Positions 35,543-38,332 of a DNA stretch of 38,332 bases are shown here, one piece after another; position 1 is the first letter of the stretch, and every line of letters starts with the position of its first letter. The notes under the pieces were generated by a model. That model saw nothing but the letters and a program-made list of their open reading frames with translations, did not search any database and had not been told where the DNA came from. A program made the translations under genes and the position numbers. Origin of the DNA: Acidobacteriota bacterium (GTDB taxonomy: Bacteria > Acidobacteriota > CAIWXX01); contig JACPPM010000261.1 in NCBI GenBank assembly GCA_016191015.1, positions 1 to 38,332 on the forward strand, written 5' to 3'.

Positions 35543-35806
35543 TGTCTAAGAAGTTGGGTGCTTCCACGAAATGGCAAGACTTTCGAGAGGGTGAAATCTT
35601 CCGGATTCCTCTCAGGAAAGCAGGAAGGGAGGAATGCAGGAACGGAGCGGTCGCCTCGGACGATCATGGTGGCTCGGAAAAACGCTCTCACCCCTTCGCT
35701 TCGCTCAAGGGCTCTGGCTCCACGCTCAAGGCGCGCGCAGCGCGCCGGACGCGCTCACGCGCGGCGGAGACGCAACCTCTTTGGTTTCGTCTCCGCCGCA
35801 TTGGGG
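35539..35806. repeat. Dispersed palindromic repeat, copy R3 (inverted relative to R2's right half)
   Basis: Opens with TTGATGTCTAAGAAGTTGGG, which matches the reverse complement of the right ends of R1 and R2. It continues with the CTCAGGAAAGCAGGAAGGGAG word and GGAATGCAGGAACGGAG, a GCGCGCAGCGCGC stretch, and a hairpin with perfect 12-base arms (35761-35772 and 35788-35799). ORFs inside (35539-35923) are repeat translations. A GAATCCGCGCGTAAG hairpin like that at 28681 lies just beyond it. Confidence 0.88.
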
Positions 35807-35884
35807 GGTTTGAATCCGCGCGTAAGACGCGCCGATTCTGGCCCCGCTCCCCTCCATAAGGCGCAGCAGGCAAGCCAGCCGTGT

Positions 35885-35890
35885 TACAAT
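35885..35890 (+). promoter_or_regulatory. Possible -10 box directly before the radical SAM gene
   Basis: TACAAT at 35885-35890 lies 8 bases before ATG 35899. With transcription normally starting 6-8 bases after a -10 box, the mRNA would begin at or next to the start codon, making it leaderless. No purine-rich ribosome site precedes the ATG, which agrees. No good -35 was seen. Confidence 0.4.
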
Positions 35891-35898
35891 CACGCCCA

Positions 35899-37521
35899 AT
35901 GCCAAAGGACTGGATCGCGCTGATCGGCCCGGAGGTCGAAGAGAATCTCAGTCTTCGCTATCTGGCCGCCGCGCTGGAGACTGGTGGCATTCCGTGCCGA
36001 ATCATCGCGTTCAACACCTGGGCGGATATCACAGCCGTTCTGGAGAAGATTCTGAAAGCGGATCCGGAGCCGCTCATGGTCGGTCTTTCGCTTTCGTTCC
36101 AGTGGCGTGCAAAGGACTTTCTCGCTCTCGCGGTCGCGCTGCGCGAGCGGGGCTACGAAGGGCACATCACGGCGGGCGGGCACTTCGGGACTTTCGCCTG
36201 CACGGAGATCCTGCGGGATTTCCCAGAAATCGATTCCATCTGCCTGCACGAGGCGGAGGAGACCATCGTCCGTTTGGCAGATTCGCTTCGCTGCGGAACC
36301 CCGGCCGATACGATCTCCGGCTTGGCGCACCGCGACGCGTCTGGCCGGATGCGCCCCTCGGGCCTGCCGAGACCGCCCGACGTGTCGACCCTCGCATGGC
36401 CCGATCGCCGTGGCACACCGGCTTCCTGCCTTGGTCACCGAATCGCGCCGATCATCTCGAGCCGCGGGTGCTATGCGAAATGCGAGTTTTGCTGCATCGC
36501 CGAGTGGCACGAGCAGACGCTGCCCGGGAAGCGCTACCGCCTCCGCCCTGTGACAGACGTGGCGGATGAGATGGCGTGGCTCCACCACAATCGAGGCATC
36601 GACGTTTTCATCTTCCACGACGACAACTTCTTTCTTCCAACGCGCACGAAGAGCCTCGATCGGATTCATGCGCTCTCGACGGAGCTGGGAAAGCGGAATG
36701 TCGGGAGGTTCGCCACGGTCGTTAAGGCGAGGCCGGACGACATTGATGAGGAGGTCTTCACGTTCATGACAGCCCGCCTCGGGTTGACCCGTCTTTACCT
36801 GGGTGTCGAGACCGATTCCAAGCAAGGGCTCATGACACTCCGGCGGGGCGTCACGAGCGACCAGAACCATGCGGCGCTGGCGCTCTTGCGGCGCCTCGGC
36901 ATCTACGTCTGCTTCAACATGCTCATTTTCGATCCGGACTCGACCGTCGAAGATCTCGAGACCAATTTGGAGTTCATCGATCGGCACGGTGAATGTCCTC
37001 TGAATTTCGGGCGGGTCGAGCTCTACGCCGGCACTCCGCTTCTGCGGCGAATGCTAGCGTCGGCGCGCTGCTCCGGCGACTATCTGGGCTGGGACTACCA
37101 TCTGGGCGACCCCGTCATGCAAGCGGTGTTCGAGATAGCCATGCGCTGCTTTTATGATCGCAACTTCGCGCATGGCTCGATCGCCAACCGGCTGATGGGG
37201 ACGCGATTCGACGTGGAAGTGTGCCGGTACTTTCACCCAGGGATCTATCGCGACGAATGGTTAGAAGCCGCCATATGCGCCAGCCGCACGCTTGCTCGAG
37301 ACTCGGTCGCGGGCCTCCGTGAGATTGTGCGGTTCGCTCTGACCGATGCGAGTCGCGAGGAGCGCCATATCTTCGAGGCCGGTCTCCGGCAGCGACTGCG
37401 CCGAGCGAATACGCGGCTGCAGGACGTCGCTGCGCAGCTCGAGGCCGTTGTTCAGAGGGCCGTGGGGGCCCGTTGTCTGCACACATGCCCCGCGCCGGAG
37501 CCGATTGCGATGAGTTTGTGA
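35899..37521 (+). CDS. B12-binding-domain-type radical SAM protein
   Basis: Radical SAM enzyme of 540 residues. Residues of about 5-180 resemble a cobalamin-binding (Rossmann-like) domain: IGPEVEENLSLRYLAAALE, MVGLSLSF, ITAGGHFGTF and HEAEETIVRL. The DxHxxG cobalamin motif is not seen, so B12 binding is doubtful. The radical SAM core carries CYAKCEFC (Cys191, 195, 198). A C-terminal region of about 200 residues is unassigned and ends with two cysteines near CLHTC. ATG 35899 is chosen because it follows a TACAAT box by 8 bases and opens the B12-like domain. A small exported protein gene follows about 20 bases downstream. The product could methylate or rearrange a lipid, a natural product or a peptide; the reaction cannot be told. 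Confidence 0.85.
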   Translation: MPKDWIALIGPEVEENLSLRYLAAALETGGIPCRIIAFNTWADITAVLEKILKADPEPLMVGLSLSFQWRAKDFLALAVALRERGYEGHITAGGHFGTFACTEILRDFPEIDSICLHEAEETIVRLADSLRCGTPADTISGLAHRDASGRMRPSGLPRPPDVSTLAWPDRRGTPASCLGHRIAPIISSRGCYAKCEFCCIAEWHEQTLPGKRYRLRPVTDVADEMAWLHHNRGIDVFIFHDDNFFLPTRTKSLDRIHALSTELGKRNVGRFATVVKARPDDIDEEVFTFMTARLGLTRLYLGVETDSKQGLMTLRRGVTSDQNHAALALLRRLGIYVCFNMLIFDPDSTVEDLETNLEFIDRHGECPLNFGRVELYAGTPLLRRMLASARCSGDYLGWDYHLGDPVMQAVFEIAMRCFYDRNFAHGSIANRLMGTRFDVEVCRYFHPGIYRDEWLEAAICASRTLARDSVAGLREIVRFALTDASREERHIFEAGLRQRLRRANTRLQDVAAQLEAVVQRAVGARCLHTCPAPEPIAMSL

Positions 37522-37540
37522 ACGACAAGGAGTGAATGCG

Positions 37541-38149
37541 TTGAGAAAAACGGAAGACCCACGTGGACGGGGGAAGAACGAGGAGAACGCGTCTGTGGAC
37601 CAAAGACCCGCTCGCGACAAGGTCCTGAAGCATCTGCGCACCGCTGTAGCAGCAGGAACCGGTCTCGCGCTGGCCTGCTCGGGCCCGCACAAAGGCGGCG
37701 CTCAACAGACGCAGGGCGGGGGATCGGACGAGGGACCGCCGATCGTCTGCGACCCGCTCCCACCGCCGATGAACTGCGATATGGAGCTCACGACCGATCG
37801 TCTCGACAGCATGCTGGACACAGACGCGCGGTGCGTCAAGACCGACCGGGGTTTCGGGATCGAGCTCTCACTGGTCGTGCGACAGTTCTTCCGGCCGCCC
37901 CGTCTCGAGATCGCGGGTGAACCGACGATCGAGGGCGCAAAGCTGCTGAACAAGAAAGGCCACCAGGAGTCGCTGATTCTGACGTGCCTGCCCGAGGAGG
38001 GGAAGAAGGCGTTTCACGTCACCGTTCGCTTCGCCTGTGACACGAAGTCGTTCATTTCCGCGATCGAAGTGCCCGTTCCGGTCACAATGACGGAGGGGCT
38101 TTCGGTCGAGCCCGTCGTCACCGCGGTTCGGCAGAATGAGAAGAAATAA
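37541..38149 (+). CDS. Small exported or lipoprotein-like protein of unknown function
   Basis: Protein of 202 residues with a long charged N-terminus, a short hydrophobic stretch (about residues 35-45) ending in GLALAC-SG, and Cys46 as a possible but non-canonical lipidation site. A Gly/Gln-rich linker follows, then a soluble domain with five further cysteines (CDP, NC, RC, TC, FAC). TTG 37541 is preferred because AAGGAG lies 8 bases before it; GTG 37532 would overlap that site. It is about 20 bases downstream of the radical SAM gene, so co-transcription is likely. I do not recognise the family. Confidence 0.6.
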   Translation: MRKTEDPRGRGKNEENASVDQRPARDKVLKHLRTAVAAGTGLALACSGPHKGGAQQTQGGGSDEGPPIVCDPLPPPMNCDMELTTDRLDSMLDTDARCVKTDRGFGIELSLVVRQFFRPPRLEIAGEPTIEGAKLLNKKGHQESLILTCLPEEGKKAFHVTVRFACDTKSFISAIEVPVPVTMTEGLSVEPVVTAVRQNEKK

Positions 38150-38191
38150 CGCCGGCTCAACCGGGCCATGTCCTCAGAGCGCCGTTGAAGA

Positions 38192-38332
38192 CCTAACGCG
38201 GCGGAGCCGCAACCAAACAGGCAAGACCCAGGCACGCTGCAAGACCTTTCCGAGCACCTCTCAGGAAGGCAGGAAGTTAGGAAGGCAGGAAGGGGTCTGT
38301 TCGATGCCACCCTGAGCTCCGGAGATGACTGC
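38192..38332. repeat. Dispersed palindromic repeat, copy R4 (runs off the window)
   Basis: Starts with the CCTAACGCGGCGGAGCCGC end and matches the first 141 bases of R2 (34449-34589), in the same orientation, with about six differences. It begins 42 bases after the stop of the small exported protein gene. The remaining part lies outside the window. Confidence 0.9.

Noticed and set aside
34449-38332. Repeat copies as integron attC sites carrying a toxin-antitoxin cassette
   Set aside because: The CCTAAC end resembles an attC core, but the matching GTTRRRY core at the other end is missing, the elements are about 250 bases long, orientations are mixed and no integrase is present.
1-38332. CRISPR array or tRNA genes
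   Set aside because: No regularly spaced direct repeats with unique spacers and no cloverleaf or T-arm-like sequence were found in the gaps.

Overview
The window looks like a chromosomal contig of a high-GC Gram-negative bacterium with an extensive periplasm and many secreted proteins. The best guess is Acidobacteriota or a neighbouring phylum. This is inferred from gene style only: an ECF sigma factor overlapping very large Ser/Thr kinases with TPR tails, several beta-propeller/Ig-like secreted proteins, multiheme cytochrome c, and families of dispersed GC-rich palindromic repeats. No rRNA, tRNA, CRISPR array, plasmid origin or intact insertion sequence was recognised.

Layout. (1) 1-3.7 kb: a repeat copy, then on the minus strand a polytopic GT-C-like glycosyltransferase followed by a rhomboid protease with a zinc-ribbon head. 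(2) 4.2-16.5 kb: two paralogous copies of an unrecognised protein family (4264-4965 and 15800-16489). Between them lie a tightly coupled sigma factor - kinase - kinase operon ending in a strong hairpin, a five-motif periplasmic cytochrome c on the minus strand, and a divergent secreted streptogramin-lyase-like propeller. (3) 17.2-20.0 kb, minus strand: a chaperone/DsbA-like thiol oxidoreductase followed by a secreted cysteine-rich protein, probably one transcription unit. (4) 20.9-25 kb: two secreted proteins on plus (one small unknown; one kelch/Ig/IPT protein) converging at a bidirectional terminator on a secreted metzincin protease on minus. (5) 25-34.4 kb: a large hybrid sensor histidine kinase, whose predicted periplasmic domain contains a CxxCH haem-attachment motif, is divergent from a haem biosynthesis operon hemE-hemN-hemA-hemC-hemD. 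(6) 34.4-38.3 kb: an accessory segment with three copies of a palindromic repeat family, a Phd/RelE-type toxin-antitoxin pair, a truncated-looking mini-ORF, a radical SAM enzyme and a small secreted or lipoprotein-like protein.

How the genes may work together. The hem operon supplies most of the enzymes from glutamyl-tRNA to the oxygen-independent oxidation of coproporphyrinogen; hemL, hemB and the last steps must lie elsewhere. The divergent kinase could sense haem, redox state or a gas through its CxxCH site, and two direct repeats overlap the hemE promoter. That pairing is the most attractive regulatory hypothesis in the window. The sigma/kinase operon is a separate signalling unit whose kinases probably carry their TPR tails outside the membrane. 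The toxin-antitoxin module is bracketed by inverted copies of a repeat whose copies lie next to, or shortly after, gene stop codons. All functional statements rest on motif reading by eye; no database search was possible.
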